Shown: in pieces, positions 42,674 through 52,151 of the stretch
Numbering within the stretch: the first letter of the stretch is position 1
Layout of the letters: each line of letters opens with the position of its first letter
Program-made: the position numbers and the translations under genes
From: Desulfohalobiaceae bacterium S24
Lineage (GTDB): Bacteria; Desulfobacterota; Desulfovibrionia; Desulfovibrionales; Desulfothermaceae
Direction: 5' to 3'
NCBI GenBank assembly: GCA_011389765.1
Contig: JAABTT010000004.1
Coordinates: 35,975-99,974, forward strand
Length of the DNA stretch: 64,000 nt
Notes under the pieces: generated by a model
Told to the model about the DNA's origin: nothing
What the model saw: only the letters and a program-made list of their open reading frames with translations
Database searches by the model: none

Positions 42674-43979
42674 TCTTTTGAATACGCATCGGCCCCCGGT
42701 CTTCTGTCCGGGCTGCGCCCACGACAAGGTGGTGCGCGGCCTGGACAAGGCCTTTGTGAACCTGGATTTGAGCGGCGACAGGATCGCCATTGTTTCGGAT
42801 ATCGGCTGCTCCGGTCTTTTTGACACTTTTTTCAATACCCACGCCCTGCACGGTCTTCACGGCCGGGCTTTGACCTATGCCACCGGCATCAAGATGGCCA
42901 GGCCCGATCTCAAGGTAGTGGTCACCATGGGGGACGGCGGTCTCGGTATCGGCGGCGCTCATGTTTTAAGCGCCTGCCGCCGCAACCTGGACCTGACCCT
43001 TTTGGTCCTGAACAATTTCAATTATGGAATGACCGGCGGGCAGTGCTCCTCGACCACGCCTCCCGGGGCCCAGGTGGGATCCGGCTTTTTGAATCGGCTG
43101 GAAAGGCCTCTGGAGATCTGTGAAGTGGCCGGCGGCGCCGGAGCCCCTTTTGTTCGGAGACTCTCCAGCTATGATCCGGAACTGGTGGCTGTGATTCAAG
43201 AGGCCCTTGAGTTTGACGGATTTTCACTCCTGGATATCCGCGGTTTATGCCCCGGCCGTTATACCAAACGCAACAAACAGACTCCGAAAGACATCCAGGC
43301 TGAACTGGACAGGCTGCCGGATTTGTCCTTTTATCAACAGCAAAACGCCAGAGCAGAGTACGGGAGCCATTACCGGCAGGAAGCCGGACGGCTGCAGGCT
43401 GCGGAAGCGCCGCTCCAAATCGAAACAAGCTGTACTCCCCCGGGATCCGGCCGGCAGGAAGTGGTCATCCTGGGCAGCGCCGGGCAGCGGATCGTCACCG
43501 CCGGAGAACTCCTGGGCCTGGCCGGGATGTCCGCAGGGCTGCACGCCACCCAGAAAAACGACTATCCCATCACGGTGATGAAGGGACACTCCATCAGCGA
43601 ATGCATCCTGTCCAGTGAGGCCATCGGCTATACCGGATTGGACGCACCCTCGGTGGTTCTGGCTCTGGGGCCTGAAGGGGCGGCCAAGCGAAAGCGGATG
43701 CTGAAGGAACTGCCGTCTGCATCCCTGGTCCTCAAGGCCGCAGGCATCGAACTCCCGGAATGTAAGGCCCGTATCGCGGAGCTGGACTTCAAGGCCCTGC
43801 AGGTCAAATCCCAGGACTTTGCCCTGGCTTCCCTGGCTCTGCTGGCTGGAGCGAACAGGGTTCTCAATCTGGATATGCTCAAAGCCGCCCTGCATTTCCG
43901 CTTCAAAGGCAAGGCTCTGGAAGGTTCCCTGGCCCTGGTGGAGCGCATCGCTTCCCAGGAGTCCCCGGCCTTCAGTTGA
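42666..43979 (+). CDS. 2-oxoacid:acceptor oxidoreductase, fused beta-gamma subunit
   Basis: 437 aa. Residues about 10-225 are the beta subunit: CPGC (C14, C17), IGCSGLFDTFF, TMGDGGLGIGGAHVL (TPP/magnesium) and NNFNYGMTGGQCSSTTPPGA. After a linker, residues about 258-437 are the gamma subunit: VVILGSAGQRIVTAGELLGL, THATQKNDYPITVMKGHS-like region and SEAIGYTGLD. Together with the upstream alpha subunit this makes a complete two-gene enzyme that passes electrons to ferredoxin; no delta-type ferredoxin subunit is present. Beta-gamma fusion is a known but less common layout. Confidence 0.85.
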   Translation: MDSLLNTHRPPVFCPGCAHDKVVRGLDKAFVNLDLSGDRIAIVSDIGCSGLFDTFFNTHALHGLHGRALTYATGIKMARPDLKVVVTMGDGGLGIGGAHVLSACRRNLDLTLLVLNNFNYGMTGGQCSSTTPPGAQVGSGFLNRLERPLEICEVAGGAGAPFVRRLSSYDPELVAVIQEALEFDGFSLLDIRGLCPGRYTKRNKQTPKDIQAELDRLPDLSFYQQQNARAEYGSHYRQEAGRLQAAEAPLQIETSCTPPGSGRQEVVILGSAGQRIVTAGELLGLAGMSAGLHATQKNDYPITVMKGHSISECILSSEAIGYTGLDAPSVVLALGPEGAAKRKRMLKELPSASLVLKAAGIELPECKARIAELDFKALQVKSQDFALASLALLAGANRVLNLDMLKAALHFRFKGKALEGSLALVERIASQESPAFS

Positions 43980-44009
43980 CAAAAATCTCACACCCACATG
44001 ACGCAGCAC

Positions 44010-44051
44010 AGGCTGTTCAGCGCTTTCTCCGGAGGGAGCGGTGAACAGCCT
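44010..44051. terminator. hairpin after the kor genes, possible terminator
   Basis: AGGCTGTTCA / TGAACAGCCT, a perfect 10-bp stem, with a partly self-complementary 22-base interior (GCGCT...AGCG). There is no T-run after it on either strand, so factor-independent termination is doubtful. It lies between the convergent korB-gamma and ABM genes. Confidence 0.35.
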
Positions 44052-44105
44052 GCCGGTATCTTGGCTCAAAATATCTGTCTTGAAAATGTCCGCCTTGGTG
44101 ACCGC

Positions 44106-44402
44106 CTAGACCGCAACCCCGTGATGATACAGGGAGTATTCCGTCTTGCCCCCAAGCAGGTCATCGATCTTTTCCTGGATTGCCTGCCGCTGTCTGCTTT
44201 CCAGCCATTTCTGCCAGTCCAGCGAGGAGTTCCAGACGCTGATCACCAGATATTCCTCAGGCTGGTCAACGTTTCTCAGGGTTTCCCCGGAAATATACCC
44301 GTGCTGTTCCATGGCCAGGGTCCTCATCTGTCTGAAAAGAGGAACCATGTCTTTGGCCTTGTCGGCAGGGACATTCCTTTTGATAAATGCTTTCACGGTC
44401 AT
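44106..44402 (-). CDS. ABM-domain (antibiotic biosynthesis monooxygenase-like) small protein
   Basis: 98-aa dimeric ferredoxin-like-fold protein: VKAFIKRNVPADKAKDMVPL, HGYISGETLRNVDQPEEYLV and the W-x3-LDWQKWLES helix are the ABM pattern. Members include quinol monooxygenases, haem-degrading enzymes and many of unknown role; no catalytic residue can be assigned here. Monocistronic. Confidence 0.85.
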   Translation of the reverse strand: MTVKAFIKRNVPADKAKDMVPLFRQMRTLAMEQHGYISGETLRNVDQPEEYLVISVWNSSLDWQKWLESRQRQAIQEKIDDLLGGKTEYSLYHHGVAV

Positions 44403-44784
44403 AGCCCCCTCCTTGTGGATTGATGATCTAGAAAAAAATCGTCTGGTCAGTTTCTTGAATCAGCAGCTGAAAAAAACCGCGGTTCACACCTTGGGAAAAA
44501 GCGGTACAAACAGTGTGTTTTCAGCGTACAGCGGAGCGTTCAGTGACGTCAAGGGAAAATTCAAAGCCTGCTTTTGAGGGTTTTTATCGGATATCTCACC
44601 GGACACGGGATCCCGCCCCTCGCTCCCCAGCCGGGCCGGCCACCGAATACCGGGGAACGTCTCTGGAAAACGACTTTCCCTTCCTCCTGCCTGAGAGTAA
44701 AGGCGACAATATCCTGGAAGCCGTGCAGAACCTGCTTGACCAGGCCGACTAAAGAGAACTTCAAATGAAAGCGGAGATCAATGT
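44403..44784. other. gene-poor stretch upstream of the LOG-family gene
   Basis: About 380 bases. A plus-strand open frame, GTG 44513 to stop 44752 (79 residues), ends in a plausible amphipathic stretch FPFLLPESKGDNILEAVQNL but has no recognisable ribosome site or family; I regard it as an unlikely gene. Otherwise nothing seen besides the presumed promoters of the two divergent flanking genes. Confidence 0.25.
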
Positions 44785-45699
44785 ATGAAATTCAAAAGAG
44801 GACCCTATCCTCCCGCCGCAAAAGCAGCTCAGGAAAACAGAACTGCCGCCGAGCGTCCGCAGACTGCTTCCGGCTCATATACCCTGGCCTTTCAGGATCT
44901 CGATTTCCTCCTCCGGGACGAATTGCGGCCCATCAGAATGCAGCTTGAACTCCTCAAGCCGGAGATCACCCTGCAGGAACACAATATTGAATCAACCATC
45001 GTCATCTTTGGCAGCGCTCGTATCCCCGAACCGGAAACCGCTCACAATCATCTCAAGACCTTGGAAGACAGCAGGGCTCAAGACAGCTGCGATCCGCGGG
45101 CCGAAAAAGAATTGCAACGGGCCAGAAATCGGGTGGCCTGCAGTGGCTATTATCAGGAGGCCAGACGTTTGGGACGTCTGATTTCCAGGCATACCCCGGA
45201 AGAAAGGATGGTGGTGGTGACAGGAGGGGGGCCCGGAATCATGGAAGCGGCCAATCGAGGCGCCGGCGACGAAAAACAGGAGACCATCGGCCTGAATATT
45301 GTTCTGCCCAGAGAACAGACCCCAAACCCCTATATCACCCCGAAACTCTGTTTCCAATTCCACTATTTCGCCGCCCGAAAGATGCACTTTTTGCTTCGAG
45401 CCAGGGGGCTTGTTGCTTTTCCAGGCGGCTTCGGAACCATGGATGAACTCTTTGAAACCTTAACCCTTCTGCAGACCAAAAAGATCGAACCCATTCCGGT
45501 TATTCTCTTCGGTCCTGAGTTCTGGAAGCGGATCATCAATTTTGAGGCACTGGTGGAGGCGGGTATGATTGCGGAAGAGGACCTGAAACTCTTTCAATTT
45601 GTGCACACAGCTGAAGAGGCCTGGGAGATCCTGGCCTCTTTTAATGGGATCGGCACCCAACCGGGAGCAAGCGGGACTCAGCCTTCGGGCCCGCTCTAA
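44785..45699 (+). CDS. LOG-family protein (putative nucleoside monophosphate phosphoribohydrolase)
   Basis: 304 aa. The Rossmann-like LOG/TIGR00730 domain lies about residues 70-290, with GGGPGIMEAANRGA (147-160) and PGGFGTMDELFE (213-224), the two motifs that bind and cleave nucleoside 5'-monophosphates. An N-terminal stretch of about 65 residues and an insertion at about 85-120 (charged, helical) are extra to the minimal 190-residue LOG proteins. Older annotations call such proteins lysine decarboxylases, which is wrong for this motif. The 3' end faces lpxA. Confidence 0.85.
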   Translation: MKFKRGPYPPAAKAAQENRTAAERPQTASGSYTLAFQDLDFLLRDELRPIRMQLELLKPEITLQEHNIESTIVIFGSARIPEPETAHNHLKTLEDSRAQDSCDPRAEKELQRARNRVACSGYYQEARRLGRLISRHTPEERMVVVTGGGPGIMEAANRGAGDEKQETIGLNIVLPREQTPNPYITPKLCFQFHYFAARKMHFLLRARGLVAFPGGFGTMDELFETLTLLQTKKIEPIPVILFGPEFWKRIINFEALVEAGMIAEEDLKLFQFVHTAEEAWEILASFNGIGTQPGASGTQPSGPL

Positions 45700-45767
45700 C
45701 CATGAAAATTTGACCAAGGATTTGGCCAAGGCAAACCTCTAGGGCTGTGAAATGGACGGTGAGATCG

Positions 45768-46574
45768 TCAGCGCTGCTGTCTATTTTTTTCCTTCGGCGC
45801 CACCACCCCGCGCCGGCTGGAGGCTAAAAACTCCACCAACTGCTGGACTTCGGAGCAATGTCCCAGTTCCTGCTGCGCTTTCTCCAGGGCCTCCTCCCGG
45901 CTGAGATTCGAGCGCCAGATGAGCTTAAAAGCGCTTTTTAAAGCGGTCACGGTCTCTTTGTCCACTCCCCTCCGCCGCAGGCCCACAACATTCAAATTAT
46001 TTAACCAGCCCCGTTCCCCGGCCACCAGCATGAAAGGCGGAACATCCTGTGAAACCCCGGTCATACCGCCGATGTATGCGAATTCGCCGATATGCACAAA
46101 CTGGTGAATAGCGCATAAGCCTCCGATAACGGCCCCTGTATCCACGATGACATGTCCGGCCAGAGTGGCGGCATTGGCCATGATCACCCCGTCGCCCAAT
46201 TGACTGTCATGGGCGATATGGGCATAGGCCATGATCAGACATCCGGAACCGACCCTGGTGACCCCGCCGCCTTCATCCGTGCCTCGATGCACGGTGACAA
46301 ATTCGCGGAAGCAGTTGTCATTTCCAATCTCCAGCCGGGTCTGCTCGCCTTGAAATTTGAGATCCTGGGGGGTGTCGCCGATGCAGGCATAGGAATGGAT
46401 ATGATTGTTGCGTCCAAGGCTGGTGTATTCCTTGACCTGTCCGAAACTGTCGATCCTGGTGGCCTCTCCGATACTGACATTTTTTTCGATAATCGCAAAG
46501 GGACCGATGGAAACGTCTTTTCCGATTGTTGCTTCCGGATCAACCAAGGCACTGGGATGAATGCTCGTGCTCAT
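45768..46574 (-). CDS. lpxA: UDP-N-acetylglucosamine acyltransferase
   Basis: First enzyme of lipid A synthesis; adds a hydroxyacyl chain from ACP to UDP-GlcNAc. 268-aa left-handed beta-helix with hexapeptide repeats from IHPSALVDPEATIGKDVSIGP onward; IMAYAHIAHDSQLG holds the catalytic histidine, and the C-terminal helical region includes RRGVDKETVTALKSAFKL. ATGA overlap with fabZ. Last gene of the lysS-to-lpxA operon. Confidence 0.96.
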   Translation of the reverse strand: MSTSIHPSALVDPEATIGKDVSIGPFAIIEKNVSIGEATRIDSFGQVKEYTSLGRNNHIHSYACIGDTPQDLKFQGEQTRLEIGNDNCFREFVTVHRGTDEGGGVTRVGSGCLIMAYAHIAHDSQLGDGVIMANAATLAGHVIVDTGAVIGGLCAIHQFVHIGEFAYIGGMTGVSQDVPPFMLVAGERGWLNNLNVVGLRRRGVDKETVTALKSAFKLIWRSNLSREEALEKAQQELGHCSEVQQLVEFLASSRRGVVAPKEKNRQQR

Positions 46575-47035
46575 TGGGCCTCCTTCCGATCCATCATGGC
46601 CGCGGTGAGTTCGGCTTCGGTAACCTGTCGGCCGTCAACCCGGGCTTCAGACTTGATCTTCCACAGGTTCATCCTGTGACGCTGGTGCAGAACATGCAGA
46701 TACAGCTGATCTCCGGGATAGACCGGCTTGCGGAACCGGACCTTCTCGATGCCGGAGAACAGAAATATTTTATTTTCAGGCAGATCCGGAGAGCTTTTGA
46801 TGGCCAGGAGCCCCCCGGCCTGAGCCAGGGCTTCAACGATCAAAACCCCGGGCATAACAGGATAATCCGGGAAGTGCCCCTGAAAAAAAGGCTCGTTCAT
46901 GCTCACATTCTTCAAAGCCACCAATTTTTTCCCGAACTCAAACTCCACAATGCGATCCACCAGCAAAAAAGGATAGCGGTGGGGGAGCAGACGGAGGATG
47001 TCATGCGTGATCTGTTCGTGATGCTGCTCAGTCAT
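46571..47035 (-). CDS. fabZ: 3-hydroxyacyl-ACP dehydratase
   Basis: 154-aa hotdog-fold dehydratase of fatty acid elongation. [34 protein letters not shown] (catalytic H and E) and the C-terminal [11 protein letters not shown] block are standard. ATG 47035 is the family start and overlaps the lpxD stop by eight bases; the open frame upstream is only lpxD in another frame. Its position between lpxD and lpxA ties hydroxyacyl-ACP use in phospholipid and lipid A synthesis. Confidence 0.96.
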   Translation of the reverse strand: MTEQHHEQITHDILRLLPHRYPFLLVDRIVEFEFGKKLVALKNVSMNEPFFQGHFPDYPVMPGVLIVEALAQAGGLLAIKSSPDLPENKIFLFSGIEKVRFRKPVYPGDQLYLHVLHQRHRMNLWKIKSEARVDGRQVTEAELTAAMMDRKEAQ

Positions 47036-48074
47036 TCGATTCCCCTCGTGCCTCCTGTTCCTCCCGGAGGCGCTCCAAACTCGATTCCAGTTTTTTGATC
47101 CGTTGATACAGCTCCGGTAATTTGCCGAAAAGACTGGCGCTCCGCAGATATTTTTTGTGCTCAATAGCCGGGTTGCCGCTGACGTCCGTCCCCGGCTTCA
47201 CCGACTTGCTCACCCCGGCTTTGCCGCCGACCCGGCAGTTGTCGCCAATCGTAATATGTCCTGCCACGCCGCACTGGCCGGCCAGGACGACATTGCGGCC
47301 AAGCTTGCTGCTGCCGGAAATGCCTACTTGGGACACAATGATGCACTGCTCGCCGAGCTGGACATTATGTCCGATCTGGACCTGATTGTCGATTTTGGTC
47401 CCGGCTCCGATAAGGGTTTCGTCCAAAGCGGCCCTGTCGATGGTCGTATTGGCGCCTACTTCTACCTCGTCCTCAATGATCACTCGGCCAATCTGGGGGA
47501 CTTTTTCCAGACAGGCATCCCCCTGGGCAAAACCAAAGCCGTCGCTGCCAACGACCACTCCGGGGTGCAGGATGACCCCCCGGCCGAGGATGGTTCCGGC
47601 CATCAAACTGACCTGCGGATACAAGCGGCAATTCGGGCCGATCCGACAGTCCTCCCCCACATAGACCCCGCTGAAGCAGATCGTGCCCGAGGCAATGCTC
47701 GCGCCCGGTCCTACAAAGACAAAGGGATAGATGGTCACATCGGCCTCGATCCTCGCCTCCGGATGAATAAAGGCCAACTCGCTCAACCCCTTAAGTGCTC
47801 CCTGTTCTTTTGCAAAGAACTGCACCGCCCTGGCGAAATCCAGATACGGATTCGGGCTGAGGATACAGTCTGCAAGCAGATGAGCATGCTCCGGGGACAG
47901 GATCACGGCCCCGGCTCTGGTTTGAGAAGCCAATCTGATGTATTTGGAATTCGCCAGGAAACTCAACTCTGTGGATACGGCTTTTTCCAGGGTATTGCAC
48001 CCGCTCAGCTCCCGGTCCCGGCCCTTATATTCCAGACCAAGCTCTGCAGCCAGGCGGGAAGTCGTCCAGGTCAT
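47028..48074 (-). CDS. lpxD: UDP-3-O-acylglucosamine N-acyltransferase
   Basis: Third step of lipid A synthesis. 348 aa: N-terminal uridine-binding domain (about 1-100, ending near [13 protein letters not shown]), then left-handed beta-helix repeats, [10 protein letters not shown], and the catalytic histidine in [11 protein letters not shown]; a C-terminal helix of about 35 residues follows [20 protein letters not shown]. Overlaps fabZ; preceded by skp with a 76-base gap. Confidence 0.96.
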   Translation of the reverse strand: MTWTTSRLAAELGLEYKGRDRELSGCNTLEKAVSTELSFLANSKYIRLASQTRAGAVILSPEHAHLLADCILSPNPYLDFARAVQFFAKEQGALKGLSELAFIHPEARIEADVTIYPFVFVGPGASIASGTICFSGVYVGEDCRIGPNCRLYPQVSLMAGTILGRGVILHPGVVVGSDGFGFAQGDACLEKVPQIGRVIIEDEVEVGANTTIDRAALDETLIGAGTKIDNQVQIGHNVQLGEQCIIVSQVGISGSSKLGRNVVLAGQCGVAGHITIGDNCRVGGKAGVSKSVKPGTDVSGNPAIEHKKYLRSASLFGKLPELYQRIKKLESSLERLREEQEARGESND

Positions 48075-48150
48075 CTCACTTTTGCCTCATATACATCGAT
48101 TCTCGATAGTTCGCAGTGAAAAAAGAAATGGCTGCCTTTTCGTCCCAGCA

Positions 48151-48672
48151 CTATTTCCGCGTCCAGGCCTTATTCAACTCTTCAATCACCTTCCCGGTGA
48201 TATCCACGGAGGTATCGTGATATACTGCGCCGCTGTTCTTCTTGTCCAGGATAAGGGTGAACTTGTATTTCTTGCCATAGGCATCAATGACTTCCTTCAA
48301 CTCCTCCAGAATGGGCTGAGTCAATTTTCTTTCCTTGACCCCCATCTTTTTTTGATAGCTTTGCTGCAGACTCTCAAATTCCCGCGCTTTCTGCTTAAAT
48401 TCCGTTTCCTTGTCAATCTGGGCCTCCTGGCTGAGCACCAGGCTCTGCTTCTGTATCTCCTGGCGCAGTTTCAGGACGTCTTCCTTGTAGGCATCCAGTT
48501 CCGCCTTCATCTCATCGAATGAAGTCTTGAGTTCCTTGAGGGCCGTCTTCCCGGGGTTTGATTCCTCCATGACCTCCTGAATGTCCACAATCCCGATTTT
48601 CAGGTCTTTGCCCCAGACCGGGCTTGCAAAAAGGAGTATACACAGCACAATCCCTGCAATACCTTTGTTCAT
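48151..48672 (-). CDS. skp: periplasmic chaperone Skp/OmpH
   Basis: 173-aa periplasmic chaperone for outer-membrane proteins. Signal peptide about 1-21 (ending PVWG-KDL), a short strand KIGIVDIQEVMEES, then long coiled-coil arms about residues 40-125 rich in K, E and Q, and the closing strand FTLILDKKNSGAVYH. GGGAGG is five bases before ATG 48672. Directly downstream of bamA, whose substrates it escorts. Confidence 0.93.
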   Translation of the reverse strand: MNKGIAGIVLCILLFASPVWGKDLKIGIVDIQEVMEESNPGKTALKELKTSFDEMKAELDAYKEDVLKLRQEIQKQSLVLSQEAQIDKETEFKQKAREFESLQQSYQKKMGVKERKLTQPILEELKEVIDAYGKKYKFTLILDKKNSGAVYHDTSVDITGKVIEELNKAWTRK

Positions 48673-48765
48673 AACGCCTCCCGATTTATGATTTACGATT
48701 TTTAATTGTTCAGAATAACAAGGCTCTTGTATGTCGACAAGGCAAGGTCTTGTCCGCAATTGCGA

Positions 48766-51432
48766 TTAGAAAAACGAGCCGATTGAAAACTCAAACCGAC
48801 CGTTGTTTCCTTTGAGGTCGTCCAATGGATATCCATACACAAGACGGAGCGGGCCGAGAGGGGAGTTCCAGCGAATGCCCGCGCCCACGCTGTCAAACAA
48901 CTCGGTATCCGGGCTCTCGTCCTTCTCCCAGACATTCCCGGAATCAAAAAACAAGACCCCCAGCACCCCCATGTCTTCTTTTACCGGAAAAATGAGTTCC
49001 AGATTGGTGAAAAATGAAGTGTACCCGCCGACGTTCTCTCCGTTTTCATCTTGACTGCTGATATCCCGGAATTCATAGCCGCGAACGGAATCGATCCCGC
49101 CCAGGTAAAAACGCTCAAAATCCAGGACCTCTTCATCCGTATTCTCGAAAAGATACCCAAGCTCCCAGTGCCAGTGAAAAACAACCTTCCAGAACAGGGG
49201 ATGGAAAAAACTGAACTTATACTCGGGCTTGATATAATTGCTGTCCCCTCCGATCAGGCCGCCTCCGTATTCCAGGGACAGAGTATTCTTCGTCCCCTGT
49301 GTCGGGCTGAACCACTTGTCGGTGGTGTCCCGGTAGATAGAGCTGAAAAGCACGCTCCCCCAGTTATCGCCTTCGAGATCCCAAATTTCGTCACTGGCGC
49401 CGTCATCGATCTCGTCCACGGTGTACTGCTCCAGTCGATACCCCCAGAACAGACGGGTATATTCACCAATGGTATAGGCGAATTTCAATTTGCCGCCCTT
49501 GGTTTGATAGTCGTATTCATCATACTCCCGCTCAACATTGTACAGATCGAAGCCGGCTCCGACCGGTCCGTCGTAGAGATGCGGGTTCCAGAACGAAAAC
49601 TCGAAAAGATTGCTGCCTCCGCTCAAGCTCCCGGAAAATCCTGTCCGATAGCCCCTCCCAAAGAGATTGGTCTCCTGGACCTCGCCGGTCACAAACACAT
49701 CGTCCACACTCGAATAGCCGACCCCCAAACTGAAGCGGCCGGTTGATTTCTCAGTCACCTCGATATTCAAATCCATCAGACCCGGGTCTTCTGTGGGTCT
49801 GGTCTGGATATCAACTGAATCAAAATAATTGAGTTTGTTCAAGGCCTGTCTGGAACGGGTGAGTTTTTCCCCGCTGAACTGCTCTCCTTCAGTCAGGCGC
49901 ATCTCCCGCCGAATCACATTGTCCCGGGTCTTGTGGTTGCCGGAAATGGTCACCCGCCTAATACGCACCAGCTGCCGCCTGAACAGATCAAATAGGACAC
50001 TGACCCGATAATTATCCCGGTCCACAGACATTTCTGTGGAAACATCCGCAAAGGCATATCCAAAATTTGTATAATACCGGGTCAGATCCTGGACATCGGA
50101 ACGGAGTACGGAACGGTCGAAAAAACCGTCGTTCTCCGCCAATTCATCCATCTGCATCTGCGCAAACAGGGTCTGTTCGTCGGCGATCAGCTCTCCTTCA
50201 AGATCGACCGAATCAACAGTATATCGCGACCCTTCTGATACTTGAAAGGTGATGTAAATGCCGTCATCCTTGAATTCCAACTCAGGCTGTCCGACTTTGG
50301 CATCCAGAAATCCTCGATTCGCATAATAGGACTGCAGTGCTGAAGCGTCCCGGTCCAGGAGTTCTTCATTGAGCACTCCGCTTCCGGTGATCCAGGAAAA
50401 AAGCCCCCGTTCCGATAGAGCCAATTGATCTTTAAGTTTTTTCTCGCTGAGTTTTTCCGCCCCGTCAATCCTGACCCCTTGGATATACAGTTTCTTCCCT
50501 TCCTCTATGCTGAGGACCAATTTCACTTTATCGGGTTCAATGCGTTCCCGGGAAAAATCAATCCGGCACTGATAATACCCCTTTTCCCGGTACATCTGCT
50601 TGATCCGTTGCAAATCGTCCCGGATCACCGAAAGATTGATGACCGAGCCTGTTTTCGTGCTCATGGCCTCCAGAATGTCATCCGCATCAATTGCCTCGGC
50701 GCCTTGAATCTCAATGGATCCTAAAAGCGGTTTTTCATCGACTTCAAAAATGACTTTCCGGCCTTGGGCTGTTGATTCCGCATAGACTTCGATGTCTTCG
50801 AAATATCCGGTTTCAAATAGCGTTTCAATATCCCGGCTGATGATTTCTTCTTTGAAAAAACCGCCTTCTGCGGTCTTCAGACGCATGAGCACAAAATCAT
50901 CTCCCAGGGTTTCATTCCCTCTGACCGCAACTGACTGGATTTTTTCCCGGACAAACAAAGCGTCCTGAATCTTTTCGGCGAGTTCACTCACTAGGGGCAG
51001 CAGGTGAATGAGGCCTTTTCTCGTTACGTAAAAAGCCTGTCCTTGTGCTTGTGTGAGCCTCGAGGCCTTGACCAGCCTGGCGTCAAGGCTGACCGTATCC
51101 CCGATCAGATTGACGCTGCCGGCAATTGCTGCATCAGCCCCGGCTTCTCTCAGTACTTCCCGGATCCTTTCAAGATTGTCGTTTTGGGGTTCCTCGCCTT
51201 CCAGCAAAGCCTGGGTTTCCTGCTCGTCAACTGACTCCAGACCGATGCTCTCAAGCTGTTCACGCAGCAAAGCCGGAACATCCTGCCCTAAATAGGCATA
51301 TTCAGGCCCTGCGTTTACGGTAAAGGGAAGAACCAAGAGGAAATCATCTTCCTGAGCCCCGGCCGGCACGGGAAGACAAACCCGGACACCAGTCAGGAGG
51401 ATCATCACCCCGAGAAGATATTTTTTCAACAT
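48766..51432 (-). CDS. bamA: outer membrane protein assembly factor BamA with N-terminal extension
   Basis: 888-aa Omp85 protein. Signal peptide about 1-26, then about 130 extra residues (28-160) before the first POTRA that resemble the TolB-N/FlgO-type fold (FLLVLPFTVN, DAAIAGSVNLIGDTVSLDARL). Five POTRA-like units follow from IQSVAVRGNETLGDDF to about residue 525, then the beta-barrel, with the conserved GGIDSVRGYEFRD motif of loop L6 and a terminal aromatic F-F. Typical BamA is about 800 aa. ATG 51432. Between lolD and skp in the envelope operon. Confidence 0.95.
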   Translation of the reverse strand: MLKKYLLGVMILLTGVRVCLPVPAGAQEDDFLLVLPFTVNAGPEYAYLGQDVPALLREQLESIGLESVDEQETQALLEGEEPQNDNLERIREVLREAGADAAIAGSVNLIGDTVSLDARLVKASRLTQAQGQAFYVTRKGLIHLLPLVSELAEKIQDALFVREKIQSVAVRGNETLGDDFVLMRLKTAEGGFFKEEIISRDIETLFETGYFEDIEVYAESTAQGRKVIFEVDEKPLLGSIEIQGAEAIDADDILEAMSTKTGSVINLSVIRDDLQRIKQMYREKGYYQCRIDFSRERIEPDKVKLVLSIEEGKKLYIQGVRIDGAEKLSEKKLKDQLALSERGLFSWITGSGVLNEELLDRDASALQSYYANRGFLDAKVGQPELEFKDDGIYITFQVSEGSRYTVDSVDLEGELIADEQTLFAQMQMDELAENDGFFDRSVLRSDVQDLTRYYTNFGYAFADVSTEMSVDRDNYRVSVLFDLFRRQLVRIRRVTISGNHKTRDNVIRREMRLTEGEQFSGEKLTRSRQALNKLNYFDSVDIQTRPTEDPGLMDLNIEVTEKSTGRFSLGVGYSSVDDVFVTGEVQETNLFGRGYRTGFSGSLSGGSNLFEFSFWNPHLYDGPVGAGFDLYNVEREYDEYDYQTKGGKLKFAYTIGEYTRLFWGYRLEQYTVDEIDDGASDEIWDLEGDNWGSVLFSSIYRDTTDKWFSPTQGTKNTLSLEYGGGLIGGDSNYIKPEYKFSFFHPLFWKVVFHWHWELGYLFENTDEEVLDFERFYLGGIDSVRGYEFRDISSQDENGENVGGYTSFFTNLELIFPVKEDMGVLGVLFFDSGNVWEKDESPDTELFDSVGAGIRWNSPLGPLRLVYGYPLDDLKGNNGRFEFSIGSFF

Positions 51433-51467
51433 CCAGATTTCTCCTGAGCTATTTCAAAAAATGGAGT

Positions 51468-52151
51468 TCAAGCCTGCAACAACTCACCGGATTTCAAGTT
51501 TATTTTCCGCTGCATGAGGCCAGCCAATTCAAAATTATGTGTGACCACCACAAGTGTCGTCTGCAGTTCCTGATTCAACCTGACCAGCAGGTCCCCGACC
51601 CGTTTTCCTTTTTCAGCATCCAGATTGCCCGTTGGTTCATCTGCCAGGATGACTTCCGGCTGCAGGACCAGGGCTCTGGCAATGGCCGCCAGTTGCCGTT
51701 CGCCCCCGGAAAGAGTGGCCACTGCCTGTTTTTCCTGCCCCTTCAAGCCGACGAGCTCCAGTGTTTCCCGGGCTTGGGCCTGAATTTTTTTCCGGGAGAG
51801 GCCCTGGATCAACCCGGGCATGGCCACATTCTCCAAGGTATTGAATTCCGGGAGCAAGTGATGAAATTGAAAAACAAAGCCAATCTTTTGATTCCGGAAC
51901 CCGGCCTTTTCCTGCCAATTAAAAGAGCTGATATCCCGGCCCTGAAAATAAATTTTCCCCCCGCTCTGAATGTCCAGCCCCCCCATGAGATGGAGCAGGG
52001 TTGTCTTTCCTGAGCCGGAGGCCCCGACAACGGCCAGAGAATCCCGGCGGGCCACAGAAAAAGAGAGATCTTTGAGGATGGTCAGGGGTTCCCCGGGACC
52101 GTCAATTCGCTTCGAGAGATGAACAATCTCATACACCGGCTGATCATTCAT
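51468..52151 (-). CDS. lolD: lipoprotein-releasing system ATPase LolD
   Basis: 227-aa ATPase of the Lol system that releases lipoproteins from the inner membrane. Walker A GASGSGKTT, the LolD/MacB-type FVFQFHHLLPEFNTLENVAMP, signature LSGGERQLAA, Walker B VILADEPTGNLD, H-loop VVTHNFELA. ATG 52151 overlaps the permease stop codon by eight bases. Confidence 0.95.
   Translation of the reverse strand: MNDQPVYEIVHLSKRIDGPGEPLTILKDLSFSVARRDSLAVVGASGSGKTTLLHLMGGLDIQSGGKIYFQGRDISSFNWQEKAGFRNQKIGFVFQFHHLLPEFNTLENVAMPGLIQGLSRKKIQAQARETLELVGLKGQEKQAVATLSGGERQLAAIARALVLQPEVILADEPTGNLDAEKGKRVGDLLVRLNQELQTTLVVVTHNFELAGLMQRKINLKSGELLQA

Noticed and set aside
44513..44752. 79-codon plus-strand frame before the LOG-family gene
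   Set aside because: GTG start without a ribosome site and no family resemblance; kept only as a remark in the gap entry.
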